A stretch of DNA of 64,000 nucleotides from NCBI GenBank assembly GCA_964023275.1, contig OZ029918.1, positions 36,673,063 through 36,737,062 on the forward strand, in the 5' to 3' direction. Below are positions 51,601 through 60,170 of this stretch, piece by piece. Each line of letters opens with the position of its first letter. Within the stretch, counting starts at the first letter, position 1. The position numbers and the translations under genes are program-made. The stretch is from Norana najaformis. Taxonomy: Eukaryota > Annelida > Clitellata > Crassiclitellata > Hormogastridae. Under the pieces are notes generated by a model. It searched no databases and had not been told where the DNA came from. It was given only the letters and a program-made list of their open reading frames with translations.

Positions 51601-54600
51601 TGAGTGCCTGTGAATAAGCTGGTTCCCACGACTTAGCTTTCGTTGGGCGCTGTAGAAATCTCGAGATTACGATTACGACCCTGCTCCTTTTTGAATGAAT
51701 TTATCAGGTGAGATCCTTCACCATGTCTGCCTGTTTGAATACGTGCCTCACCATTTAAGGTCCCCATGTATGGGTCATGCAAACCTGATTGTTCCGTTAG
51801 ACTTCAAAGAGAACTAAAGTTTTATAGTTCGAGATGCTGTGTGATGCCATCACTGGATTAATAACCAGTAATAACAATTAATAATATTAAAATTAAATTA
51901 ATAATTTAATTAAAAAATAAAAATTAATAATATAAATTAATAATAGTAATTAATAAAGCTGTCTAGCACCCTGTAGAGGTCTGCTACCAAGAGCTTGAAG
52001 TGTCTGAATTGCAGCATCATTTGAAACACCAGTCAGCAGTTGTTCCACTGACAAGTTCCATTGATTGTAAGTGGAACAGCCGGTGAAAAAAAGTGAACGA
52101 AAAACTTTATAAAAAAAACATTCGTAATTTGTCATGGCACTGTAAATTGTGCAAACGTGTTGTACGCCTCAGATCTCTGGAACTACAAAGTATCTAGGTA
52201 TGAAACTTTACAGATCCTCATGATACGTGTTTCATCTATCGCCTACGATTCCTCGCTCAGCCGATGAACATATGGCGTGTTAACAAATGTCTTACTTACT
52301 ATCTATATACTGTTACTTTTACTGGCCAAATTTTGTCAAAATCTGAGACAATGAGGTGGGGATGTTTCCCAAAATGGTTGAGTTGATACGGTGTGACTTT
52401 TCTGCTATTTTGAACTTGCAAATTTTACCATTTTGATTGCAATTTCTACTATTTAAAAAATGGATTCTACTGTTTCAACTGCAAATTCTACCATTTCAAC
52501 TCCACATTCTACCATTTGAATGCTTAATTCTACCATTTCAGCTCATGATTCCACCATTTCCACTCCAAATTCTACCATTTCAACTCCATGTTCTACCCTG
52601 TGAACTCTGAATTCTACATTCACACTCTTAATTCTGTCATTTCAACCCCTTTATTCTACCATTCAAACGCTTAATTCTACCATTTCAACTCTAAATTCCA
52701 CCATTTCAAATTGCACCAATTTTCCACGTATTACAATGTTTTTAAAAGTTAGAAAGCATGAAGCATTTTTTTCAGAGGCAGTGAACACTGAGCAGCAGTC
52801 AATGGCATACTCCAAAATATCAAATGGGGAAGCATGGCTGTATTGCCCCTGGATTTCAAAATTTTGAACAGTACTTGCAATTCCTGCTTCGGCCTTTCAC
52901 TCAAAACTGAAAACATTCCTCTTCCACAGATCCTATCCTGACACCCCTTCTTCCTCTTATCTGTCTCTGCTCTCCAATCCCAAACATCACCCACCGTAGC
53001 CGCCACGCTGTCTCTGCCTGACTGTTGGATCTTGACCCGGAACCGAACCCTTTTGCCTATCGATTTTGTTTTGACTGAGCTCCTGTGAATAAGCTGGTCC
53101 CTGCGGCGCGGCTTTCGTTGGGCGCTGTAGAAATCTCGGAATTACGACTATGATTAGAGGGTTAAGTCTCATAAGTGCTTTGACTGTCAAATATGCTGGA
53201 CCCTGCTGCCTACCTGAGAGTTAATTTGGGGTAAGTGATCCCAATCCCTTGCATAAGAATCTGTGTCTTAATGATGCCTGTATATAATTATCATAATTGT
53301 AATCTTGAGATTTCTACAGCACCCAACGAAAGTCAAGTCTTGGAAACCAGCTTATTCACAGGCGCTCAGTCAAAACAAAATCGGTTTCAGGTCAAGATCC
53401 AAAAGTCTGGCAGGCAGGCGGTCAGTCGGGTAAAGAGGGTGGTGTTTGGAATTAGATATAGAGGATAGATAAGGGGAACAAGAGGACGTGGACTGAGTGC
53501 CACATGCAAAAACTGCTTGCATGTTATACTTTTTCTACTCAATACTCAACTTTTTCTACTCAATACTCGACTTTTTCTACTCAATATTCGAGTGTTTTTC
53601 TACTCAATACTGGAGTTTTTCTACTCAATACTTTAGTTTTTCTACTCAATACTTTAGTTTTTCTACTCAATACTCAAGATTTTTTCTACTCAATACCTGA
53701 GTTTTTCTACTCAATACTCGAGTTTGTACTACTCTATACATGACATTCTATTTCAAAACAAAGGCTCTTTATAATACCTAATGAATGGCATTTATGTGAA
53801 TTAGGTAACCACGTACATTAATTAAGACATATTGTTTTGGGTTGAACGCTATCATCAGCAAATTCAACTCAGACATGCCTCTCAAAAGGGTGCAATTTTC
53901 GCTAGATTGAGCTGCAGACAAGAATTCTTGACCCCTGACCCTGACAAGGCGTTTTCATGAAAAAGGAACTGAGCTACGGGAAGTTAAGATTTTAATGCAA
54001 CTTGGACTTGACGTAATGAAATTTACTCTGGGAAATTCCGACGACTGGGAATTTCAGACTGCAAGATTACCAGATCATTCTAATACTGAACTTGAAACTT
54101 CTTCTGAAGCTCAGTGTAATTACTCAAGTCATATCAAGAATCAAGCTGTATAATCAGTGCTTGAATAAGAACGCGCATTTACATGTGGGAGTAAGTAAGT
54201 AATTATGCATGAATGGCTCTCAGAGTTTCAAGTTTACCGGCTTCAATGTGCACTTCTGAACTTTCTATTGAGAGCGTTATTAAATTATAGTTGTAGTGTA
54301 TTGTATTGTATTGTATAATGTATATGCATGTAAGTGAGTATGTGCGTATGCTGATTCCTCCTCTTCCGCTTAATCGTAATCATAATCCCGAGATTTCTAC
54401 AGCGCCCAATGAAAACCACATCACGGGTACCAGCTTATTCACAGTCAAAACAAAATCGATAGGCAAAAGCATTCGGTTCCAGATCAAGATCCAAGATTCC
54501 TATCTTAACACTCCAATTCCAAACTCCATTCACCATAGTCCTCTGTTTGCCTGCTTGACCTTTGATCTTGAACCGAATCAATCTGACCCTATCTGCCTAT

Positions 54601-56066
54601 CCATTTTGCTTTGACTGAGCGCCTGTGAATACGTTGGTTCCCATGACTTAGCATTCTTTGGGTACTGTAGAAATCTCGAGTTTATGATAAGAATTATGCA
54701 TGTATGCAAGTACGCATGTATGTATGTATGAATGTGTGCATGCATGTAAGAATGTATAGTGTGCATGTCAGTAATTATGTGTGTATGTATATAAGTGTGT
54801 ATGTATATATATTCAACAGTTGCCTTCTCTCCAGTTATTTAAACAACTGCATAAATTTCTGAATGATGAATAAAAAGTGTTACCTGTATATCTTAATTAA
54901 GTTCTAATGTTTTCTTCTTTGCTTGTTTTGTTTTCTAGGTCATGCTATGACCTTATAATTTTCAATTAACATTTAGTTTGTATACATAACAACGTTGCCG
55001 CTTGTACTGCATATTAACTGGTGGCCCTAATTAAGCGGGACTATGGTCCCTTCTGGGTCTACGGCTTGTTCCCTTTAATCTGACAATGTCTCATGTTAAA
55101 CTTGTATTTTCAATGAATTTATCAGACCCAGAAAGAACCATGTTCCGCTTGTTTGGGTTGCTTACGTTACATGGAATGCTATTTGAAATGACGAATAATC
55201 AACTTTATAGGCTTACAGTCAAACTAGACTTCAGCACCGAACATTTGTAATAAGAACCAAAAAACTTAACTAATAAAATGAATTAATTAATATTGGTTGT
55301 TGTCAATTGTTTGGGGCCAATAAACAAAGAATAAATAAGTATGCAAGAGTGTATGCATGTAAGTATGTGTGTATGTAAGTATGTATCTCTCTCAACATTT
55401 ATATAGAGACTGGTAAAACTAACAAAAGCCTCAAATGCAAAATCTCAAGCAGGTAATATTTAAAACTCACCTCGCAACGAACTTGATTCGGAATAAACTT
55501 GAAGCTTTTCGACTTCCTTTTTCGTTTTCCATTCGATTTCTGCGGCGGCGACTTTGGTTTCGTTTCCACATCTTTCCCCTTCCGCCCCACTGTATCGGTC
55601 TCGTCCCTGCCCGACCCCGAGTCTAGCTCGAGAAACCCAACGACTCTTTCAAGCATCTCATCGTGCTTTGGATACGAGAGCAGACGGTCTCTATCGTACG
55701 GCGGAAAGCGATCTGCGATCTTCTGGCCGCTCGAGTCTTCCATGGCAAAATCATCCAGAGTAGTTCCACAGAGGAAGACGACAGTTTTTCCCAGTTCACT
55801 GGAACTGTCTGGGATTGCGACTTCGGGGTTATTGATGAGGAAATGTACGTAACCGGGAGAGACGATGAAAATGTTGATGCTTGACTGGAGAATCGCGTTA
55901 CGGATTTTGGAGCCAGGGACGGCGAGATGGCGAAGATCGGTGTCTCGGATCGACTCAACGTTGAGCTCAGAGAAGACGCGTTGGAGGTAGTTGCTGAAGT
56001 ATTTGAACCACGACGCGCCGTCTGAACTGTGCACGATGCAGATGGCGGCCATTTTGGTTCGAGTAT
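36784..56066 (-). CDS. PIK3AP1: PIK3AP1/BCAP-like PI3-kinase adaptor (TIR-DBB-ankyrin-YxxM), 13 coding exons
   Basis: The exons are 56066-55471 (ATG at 56052), 47777-47618, 46747-46466, 46014-45815, 45329-45281, 43543-43475, 41943-41839, 41315-41122, 40474-40349, 39736-39631, 39007-38943, 38101-38042 and 37479-36784. They join in frame into about 897 aa plus TAG. BCAP couples receptors to PI3-kinase. Residues 1-140 are TIR-like (MAAICIVHSSDGASWFKYFS, SPGYVHFLI). A lysine-rich stretch (GKRKRKSKSFKF) precedes the DBB/Dof domain at about 185-340. Ankyrin-like sequence follows (LPTMFHLAAKFGLQELGRQL). Two PI3K p85-type YxxM sites are present, YIIM (about residue 419) and YMIM (about 746), plus other candidate tyrosines (DYEDVPS, NPYEC). 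The BCAP tail signature QQELIGIMEQVKNKQ...REWQ and an SH3-type PPPLPPR follow. BANK1 and insect Dof/stumps share the domains; the tail favours BCAP. Junctions around 45.3-45.8 kb are least certain. Confidence 0.9.
37540..37740. repeat. Degenerate (TGAA)n-rich tract
   Basis: Interrupted aatgaatgaat-like repeats lie in the last PIK3AP1 intron. They have no coding support. Confidence 0.6.
38290..38400. repeat. (ATC)n/(ATT)n microsatellite
   Basis: Trinucleotide repeats change from atcatc to attatt across about 110 bp in a PIK3AP1 intron. The open frames they make on both strands are artefacts. Confidence 0.9.
38575..38895 (+). mobile_element. Decayed LINE 3' end
   Basis: A broken frame recalls the LINE C-terminus (VVGPSFWNEL, then a region like CAFSDRNASDESF). 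It ends in gaggcgctatataaatttg plus an AT-rich tail. It lies in a PIK3AP1 intron. Confidence 0.5.
39100..39485. repeat. 42-bp minisatellite, PIK3AP1 intron 10
   Basis: About eight units of gcatcaagagtgaagaaaat plus tgagccaaaagttacaaaaatt repeat at 42 bp, which is 14 codons, so both strands stay open for over 100 codons. Diverged units (ttgtgtcaagggtcaagaa) flank it on both sides. Confidence 0.95.
39910..40165 (-). mobile_element. LINE 3'-tail repeat (S1 type), antisense
   Basis: It reads in reverse through ctagatttctacagtgccca, ggaccagcttatttacaggc, cagtcaaaacaaaatcgaca and gttccaggtcatgatc. It is one of the longer S1 copies and lies in a PIK3AP1 intron. Confidence 0.75.
40210..40290. repeat. 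(ACC/ATC)n trinucleotide tract
   Basis: Short caccaccacc and atcatcatc runs lie close to PIK3AP1 exon 9. They are low complexity. Confidence 0.8.
40530..41000. repeat. (ATT/ATC)n trinucleotide tracts
   Basis: Several tattattatt and catcatcatc runs lie between PIK3AP1 exons 8 and 9, interrupted by duplicated copies of tgaaaatctgtgatacccac-like sequence near 40937 and 40995. The long frames across them are not genes. Confidence 0.85.
41308..41600. repeat. ~43-bp minisatellite spanning the PIK3AP1 exon 8 acceptor
   Basis: Six intronic units contain actctgtaacacaaggtaac and ataaggtaaggtagggtatg. On the minus strand each reads like GTTACCTTGTGTTACAG then AGTAACC, echoing the native acceptor CCTTACGTTACAG then AGCAG at the exon 8 edge. 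The acceptor-like motif recurs near 41343, 41387, 41427, 41470, 41514 and 41556; individual copies are mutated. Confidence 0.85.
41615..41800 (+). mobile_element. tRNA-derived SINE (family T1)
   Basis: It has a tRNA-like head with a B-box-like gtgggtttgagtctgc and the family 3' block cctcagattcagatttactc, then cttgcacgcattaa. It lies in PIK3AP1 intron 7, next to exon 7. Confidence 0.6.
41993..42738. mobile_element. MITE-like DNA transposon with repeated terminal motif (longer copy)
   Basis: Both ends carry several copies of a ggacaataacccc motif, inverted relative to each other, followed by an inverted tatactgatata / tatcagtatat pair. The inside is non-coding and holds three to four tandem copies of a roughly 65-bp unit (cccaattgtctaataattag). 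A shorter relative lies at 61081-61564. Flanks share an atattta stretch that could be a target-site duplication of about 8 bp, as in hAT elements. It lies in PIK3AP1 intron 6. Confidence 0.75.
42940..43380. repeat. (GTAT)n microsatellite interrupted by an inserted repeat
   Basis: tgtatgtatg-type repeats lie at 42940-43055 and 43265-43380. Between them is about 200 bp that includes attgattgattgattgac and cccggttaattagggtcacc. Related sequence (ggccctaattaagcgggact) lies near 55025 and, more weakly, 62025, so the insert is probably a dispersed retroelement end. Confidence 0.7.
43565..43995. repeat. GGTAAGG-rich minisatellite, PIK3AP1 intron 5
   Basis: About twelve imperfect units of aaggtaaggtaagatgaaga and atac or ggaatgc occur just upstream of the exon 6 acceptor. 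On the minus strand units contain CTTGTATTCTTCATC, loosely like the native acceptor CTTGTATTTTAG, but without an AG at the matching place. Confidence 0.85.
44340..44550. repeat. 19-bp minisatellite (aaaataaagcaaagcactg)
   Basis: Eleven near-identical units lie in PIK3AP1 intron 5. The period of 19 opens overlapping false frames in all three phases of the minus strand. Confidence 0.95.
44620..44800. repeat. Degenerate ~60-bp tandem repeat related to 27690-27850
   Basis: Units contain aaaggtaacactcttgttta, catgcctctgcagaaact and aaaggtaaaggtaa, as in the HTATSF1 intron 6 repeat. Confidence 0.6.
45035..45260 (-). mobile_element. SINE-like repeat with tRNA-like head
   Basis: On the minus strand GTTAGCTTGCTGTCAGTCG and a following GAAGGTTCAGATCCC look like A- and B-box regions. 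The far end (cacctgatcttcccactgac, agtgtac) resembles the tail of the repeat near 58.7 kb. It lies in PIK3AP1 intron 5. Confidence 0.45.
45580..45660. repeat. (TA)n microsatellite
   Basis: About 38 uninterrupted TA dinucleotides lie between PIK3AP1 exons 4 and 5. A shorter (TA)n lies near 50590-50660. Confidence 0.98.
46783..47085 (+). mobile_element. LINE C-terminus plus 3' tail (links S1 to the LINE)
   Basis: It starts with tacgaactcaccatcacttc, almost the same as where the LINE frame at 24.5-25.8 kb breaks off. It continues in frame (SAQVLHSK, then RSNSKHHPSQPSD) into the S1 tail: gattttgttttgactgagcg, aataagatggttcccatgac, tgtagaaatctagagtttac. It lies in PIK3AP1 intron 2. Confidence 0.75.
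47315..47465 (-). mobile_element. S2-type tail repeat, antisense
   Basis: It carries gctaattgaaagctaactgc, gcaccagcttattcac, tcagtggggttgtccaaa and gggtaggttgtgtt, as at 49.9 and 51.0 kb. It lies in PIK3AP1 intron 2. Confidence 0.65.
47865..48175 (-). mobile_element. S1-type tail repeat next to another LINE tail
   Basis: At 47865-48100 an antisense S1 copy runs from ctacagcgcccaacgaaagc to gggtgatgtttgggattgg. It adjoins catcagttgatgccttgtgc, a plus-sense tail of the LINE type seen at 49.25 kb. It is a composite of two insertions in PIK3AP1 intron 1. Confidence 0.65.
48755..48800. repeat. Short near-perfect hairpin
   Basis: The 21-base arms at 48755-48775 and 48780-48800 pair at 19 of 21 positions around a 4-base loop (acta). 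The arms begin TTGATCTTAATC and end GATTAAGATCAA. It lies in PIK3AP1 intron 1, just before a LINE remnant. Confidence 0.85.
48840..49290 (+). mobile_element. LINE 3' end
   Basis: A frame at about 48927-49181 encodes the LINE C-terminus (VAGPKFWNFLPVSVRSAQS, FRSQLKTYLFQIAYPP). The tail includes ggatattgacctgattgtgg and ggttgatgccttgtgcatta. It is 5' truncated and lies in PIK3AP1 intron 1. Confidence 0.75.
49680..50165. repeat. Degenerate ~28-bp repeat interrupted by an S2 tail
   Basis: Units such as gcaatgattctgggtttgaa and gtaatggctctgggttaaat lie on both sides of an antisense S2 insertion at about 49855-50045, recognised by gctaagcgcaggacaccagc and aagtccgtggggttgtcc. The array therefore predates the insertion. 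Confidence 0.65.
50785..51125. repeat. 21-bp array (ccatttcgactctgaattc) followed by an S2 tail
   Basis: About eight units of tccgccattctgactctgaat occupy 50785-50960, then an antisense S2 copy occupies 50962-51125 (agctaagcacagggcaccag). A related but separate array (taccatttcaactccaaatt) lies at 52420-52715. Confidence 0.8.
51540..51690 (+). mobile_element. LINE 3'-tail repeat (S1 type)
   Basis: It runs from cctggatcttgacctggaac through gcgattttgttttaactgag and aataagctggttcccacgac to cgctgtagaaatctcgagat and gattacgac. It lies in PIK3AP1 intron 1. Confidence 0.75.
52420..52715. repeat. ~20-bp degenerate array (ctaccatttcaactcc)
   Basis: About thirteen imperfect units alternate ctaccatttcaactccaaat with variants. 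It is related in wording to the array at 50785-50960, about 1.6 kb away. Confidence 0.8.
52880..53475. mobile_element. Two S1 tails in opposite orientation
   Basis: A sense copy at 52880-53160 includes LINE C-terminal codons (FHSKLKTFLFHRSYPD). An antisense copy lies at 53295-53475 (gatttctacagcacccaacg). They face tail to tail across about 130 bp in PIK3AP1 intron 1. Confidence 0.7.
53520..53740. repeat. ~22-bp minisatellite (tttttctactcaatactc)
   Basis: About ten units with small length changes lie in PIK3AP1 intron 1. Several contain CTCGAG or a one-base variant of it. Confidence 0.9.
54370..54695. mobile_element. Inverted pair of S1 tails
   Basis: An antisense copy at 54370-54500 is followed within about 60 bp by a sense copy at about 54555-54695. 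The arms of roughly 120 bp share the cgattttgttttgactgagc and aataagctggttcc blocks in opposite directions. Confidence 0.65.
54700..55395. repeat. (GTAT)n microsatellite surrounding a retroelement end
   Basis: tgtatgtatg-type repeats lie at 54700-54815 and 55335-55395. Between them is AT-rich sequence with ggccctaattaagcgggact and a repeated aatgaatttatcagac-like piece, resembling the insert in the (GTAT)n tract near 43.1 kb. I see no gene in it. Confidence 0.55.
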
Positions 56067-56535
56067 CTGAAAAACAGGGAAATCACAATAATTCACGACT
56101 TAGAAAAAAGATCAGTTGCTTAGACACATAAATAGATACCATTTTGGTTCGAGTATCTAAAAAACAGGGAGATTCACAACATAGAAAACTCAAGACTTAG
56201 AAAAAAGATCAGTCATTGCTTAGACACATACATAGATACCATTTTGGTTCGAGTATCTAAAAAACAGGGAGATTCACAACATAGAAAACTCAAGACTTAG
56301 AAAAAAGATCAGTCATTGCTTAGACACATACATAGATACCATTTTGGTTCAAGTATCTAAAAAACAGGGAGATTCACAACATAGAAAACTCAAGACTTAG
56401 AAAAAAGATCAGTCATTGCTTAGACACATATATAGATACCATTTTGGTTCGAGTATCTAAAAAACGGGGAGATTCACAACATTTCAAGACTTAGAATAAG
56501 ATTAGACATTGCTTATACACATACATAGATAAAAA
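56051..56535. repeat. 100-bp minisatellite duplicating the PIK3AP1 exon 1 acceptor and start codon
   Basis: The block attttggttcgagtatct starts at 56051 (native), 56141, 56241, 56341 and 56441. On the minus strand each copy reads CCCTGTTTTT(C/T)AG, then ATACTCGAACCAAAATGG: polypyrimidine tract, AG acceptor, 5' UTR and ATG. In the four upstream copies the ATG is followed by GTATCTATG instead of the coding GCCGCCATC. Confidence 0.95.
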
Positions 56536-56539
56536 TATA

Positions 56540-56770
56540 TCGTAACTGTAATCCCGAAATTTCTACAGCGCCCAACGAAAGCCACGTCGCGGGGACCAGC
56601 TTATTCGCATGCACTCAGTCAAAACAAAATCGATAGGCAAAAGGGTTCAGTTCCAGGTCAAGATCCAAAGTCAGGCGGAGAGACAGCGTGGCAGCTACAT
56701 TGGGGTGGCGTTTGGGGTTGGAGAGGAGAGAGAGATAAGAGGAAGAAGGGGTGTATATGTATAGAAGTAT
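56540..56770 (-). mobile_element. LINE 3'-tail repeat (S1 type), antisense
   Basis: It reads in reverse through aatttctacagcgcccaacg, gcggggaccagcttattcgc, cagtcaaaacaaaatcgata and ttccaggtcaagatcc. It immediately follows the 100-bp array upstream of PIK3AP1 exon 1. Confidence 0.75.
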
Positions 56771-57119
56771 ATGTTTTACACACGTGTAAAACATATACTT
56801 ACTTAGTACTTAGTCCTTCCTGTGCACATTGGGTAACACAGATTCTCCATTCATTTCTGTCAACCACCAGTCTTCCTGTCTCATCCCGTGACATCTCCAA
56901 ACACCCAAGGTCATATCTGATGGTCTCTGGCTATCCCTGCTTTAGTCTTCCCTACTTCCTACTTCCATTTCCCTTCAGAAATCCAGTTCATTGCTTGATT
57001 GGCTTGTCCATGTGTTACATATGCACATGGTAAAACCACAAGGAAATAAGAAATGACCTTAACTTTTGATATTTGGAAGAGACCTTCTCCATTTCAACAA
57101 TTCTAACAAACTTCTAATG

Positions 57120-57126
57120 TCTTGTC

Positions 57127-57160
<34 letters not shown>

Positions 57161-57700
57161 GACAATTTATATAGCGCCGTAGCTCAGCCGAGGCCGAAGA
57201 AAGGGCGCTGTACAAGGGTTCAAAAATGTCTTGTCTTGCTTTAACCACCTTGAGCCGAGGATTGGCTGCAACATGGACAGTTTTGTGCCATCTGCTTCTG
57301 TCCCTCGTCTCTTGTAATAACTGGTCGAACGATAATTCAGTCCACGACTTGATGTTATCGATTCATGTCATCTTGGGTCTTCCCAGAGCTCGGGATCCAG
57401 GCATTGTGCCTTGGATGATCTCTTTCTCTCTAAGCAGTCTCCACTCTTTCGTAGCACAAGCCCAAGTATGACAGCCTCCTCTTTTTGGTTAATCCGAGCA
57501 GACTCCTCTCTCCTCCTGCCGTCTCTAGGACCCAATCATTTGTCTGCTTAGCAGTCCATGGTACTCAAAGATTCTGCTGCAGACACTTCTTTTTCAGATG
57601 CTTTGATTCTTGCCTCTTCATCTTTCTTTATGGTCCAGCTCTCACAGCCATACTGTGCCATAACCATACAAGATCTTTCAGAAGTCATATCTTCTGCTGA
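57120..57700 (-). mobile_element. LINE 3' fragment with (ATT)n tail
   Basis: The minus-strand frames encode AQYGCESWTIKKDEEARIKA (57.55-57.69 kb), then KEIIQGTMPGSRALGRPKMT and RSRWHKTVHVAANPRL (57.23-57.47 kb). This is the same LINE type as the fragment at 2268-2660. The 3' end continues through gcgctatataaattgtc into an (ATT)n tail near 57130-57160. Similar material may extend into 56.8-57.1 kb. Confidence 0.75.
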
Positions 57701-57889
57701 GCAGGGCTATTCGCCCTCCAAAGTGACCACACCTGACCTCCAAAACAAATCAGAGTCTGTACTGAGCTTAGCCTAAAGTCCTTGGCAACAGTGACCCTCC
57801 AAACTGAACAAGTTCAAACCGTATTAATGGCCTCACCAATATCCACTCTGACAGGTTTCTAGCACCTTTGAAAGGTTCACAAATACACC

Positions 57890-58010
57890 ATGATATAAAT
57901 AACCATACATACATACATACATGCATTCATACGTACACACATACATACATATGTACAACATACATACACACTGTATACAGACATTCATACAGACCTTCAA
58001 ATAAATATTC
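57890..58010. repeat. (CATA)n microsatellite
   Basis: Interrupted catacatacatac repeats. A stretch of roughly 700 bp to 58690 follows in which I see only AT-rich sequence. Confidence 0.8.
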
Positions 58011-58699
58011 ACACAAACTTAAAACTCTATTTCAACTGCATTCTGAAAGTTTAGGTCCCTAAGAGTGGCTGACTTATAAGTGAGACCAGTCAACCAGAAC
58101 CGTTAAGGTTCAGTGATCTCAAGGGCAAATTTTGGAAATAACAGGAATGGGAGAGTTACATATTAAAATGAAAGTTTTGCTGCTGTAGAATAGATTTTCA
58201 CCACAATTCACAAAAGCAAAACAGCTAAAAAAACAAGAATTAACTTGGAGAAATTTATCAGAAGTTATCAACAGATGTGAAAAAAAATTCAAAAGCGACC
58301 ACAGACTGGGAAATGAATTTACGTTGTTCCAAATTAAATGAAAATAAAATAAAATTTCAACATTAGATTAATATCATCGAAAAGAAACTTGGAAAACGAT
58401 TCCAAAGTTACGAAACTAACTTCGAACAGAACTTACTTGGAAAAATGAGTTCAAACCTATTAATAACTCAAAAAATGATGAAATGATCACTCTCGTCCAG
58501 CTAATCCTTTAAAACCGTAGTCAAAAATCATAATCCATTTGAGAAGCCGGTCAAAATGCGGTTAAAGCAGAGAAACCAAAAAATCGGGCAACAGTAGCTA
58601 ATCAAGTTGAAACAGAAGAATCTTAAGTTTCAGCTTAAATGTCATCGAAAACTCAACAGATCACCGTAAACTCGGCACAAAATTCCAAAGCTTCAGACC

Positions 58700-58920
58700 A
58701 GCCACAGATCATCATCATCATCATCTTCGCACAGGCAGTGTGCAGTCAATGTACTCATTCTATGTCCGAGTGCACTAGGCCAAGCAAAATGGAAGAGAAA
58801 CTGTGAAACATGTATTTTCACTGGTGAGGATTCAAACTCCAATCTTGCTTCAACAGGCGAACATGCTAACCATTTGACTATCGTGCAACATAAAGACAGA
58901 ACATCAGTTTCAGCCAGGAG
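58700..58920 (-). mobile_element. tRNA-derived SINE
   Basis: On the minus strand an A-box-like TAGTCAAATGGTTAGCATG and a B-box-like GGAGTTTGAATCC lie about 30 bases apart. The element ends in a (GAT)n-type microsatellite near 58710. Part of its body resembles the repeat at 45035-45260. Confidence 0.55.
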
Positions 58921-59079
58921 TCGATCGATGATCCCAGGGCAGACTGAGTAAGAAAGAAACCACATGCCAGCAAACGAAACAAGATAACAGGCTGACAGCT
59001 GGACTATTTTTTATTACTACTGGCTGAAATATATTACCCCCGTAAAATAGCATTTATCATCATCGTCGTCGTAGTCCCC

Positions 59080-59425
59080 ACCACCACCACCAATAGCACC
59101 ACCAATAGCACTACCACCACCACCACCACCCACACCACCACCAATACCACCACCAATAGCACCACCAATACCACCACCACCACCACCCCACCCCACCAAT
59201 ACCACCACCACCATTTCCACAGCACCAATAGCACCACCATCACCACCAATAGCACCACCACCACCAATACCACCACCCACACCACCACCACCCCCACCAC
59301 CACCACTCCCACCACCACCAATACCACCACCACCATTACCACACCACCAATACCACCACCAATACCACCACCACCATACCACCAATACCACCACCACCAC
59401 CAATACCAGCATCATTGTCAGCATC
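59080..59425. repeat. (CCA)n-rich trinucleotide tract
   Basis: About 340 bp of caccaccaccaatag-type repeats, with no recognisable protein. The glycine- and valine-rich frames on the minus strand are artefacts. Confidence 0.95.
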
Positions 59426-59854
59426 ACTGCATTAGTCGGCATCACTTCGATCACCACAATCACCACCACCGCCTGCATACTGAAACTCAGACAGTTGTGA
59501 CAAACGTATTAACAGCTCCGGACAAAACAAAAAATGAGATAACAAGTAAGTAAACATCCAACAGCCAACAAAAAATCATTATGCACCGCCACCACCAACA
59601 GCCTAAACAACAAACATTAATCAGCAAATCCGTTTACATCAACACACCCAAACGGACCAACCTAAAATCCTAAAAACGACGTGACATTCAGCTCCGAAAT
59701 GGAGAAAGTCAAAACAAAATGAAAACAAAACCGCATCACGAATTCGAAAGCAACTCTTGTCCATAGTTTTGTTACGAAATCCGACGTTTTCGCTTCTAAC
59801 TCAAATAATTCAGATACAACTGAATCGTGACATTTGTGTACGCTACATGAGAAT

Positions 59855-60046
59855 TATTCAGGAAGCGCAGCCCACTGAGCTATTCGGTAGCACACCGGAT
59901 CTGTAATCCAACGATTGTAGTTTAGACCCTTCTGAGCAAACTCTGTTAACAAATATGGGCAATGTATTGCTGAATCCTGCACGCTTGTATCACGCCTCAG
60001 ATTCAGATTTACTAACCTTGAGAATGTTTTAAGTTCAATGAGTAAA

Positions 60047-60096
<50 letters not shown>

Positions 60097-60170
60097 CAAA
60101 GAGAGACAGACAGACACACAGACAGGCTAACAAACAAACAAACATATAAATAAATAAATAAAAAGAAAAC
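59855..60170 (+). mobile_element. tRNA-derived SINE (family T1) plus (GATA/GACA)n tail
   Basis: The head has tgagctattcggtagcac and a B-box-like gtagtttagacccttc. The 3' block ctcagattcagatttactaa matches other T1 copies. From 60045 a gatagata then gacagacaga tract follows, then aacaaacaaac. Confidence 0.6.

Noticed and set aside
59017-59478. Gly/Val-rich frames that look like a silk or cuticle protein
   Set aside because: They are translations of a (CCA)n tract, in two frames, without a signal peptide or flanking exons.
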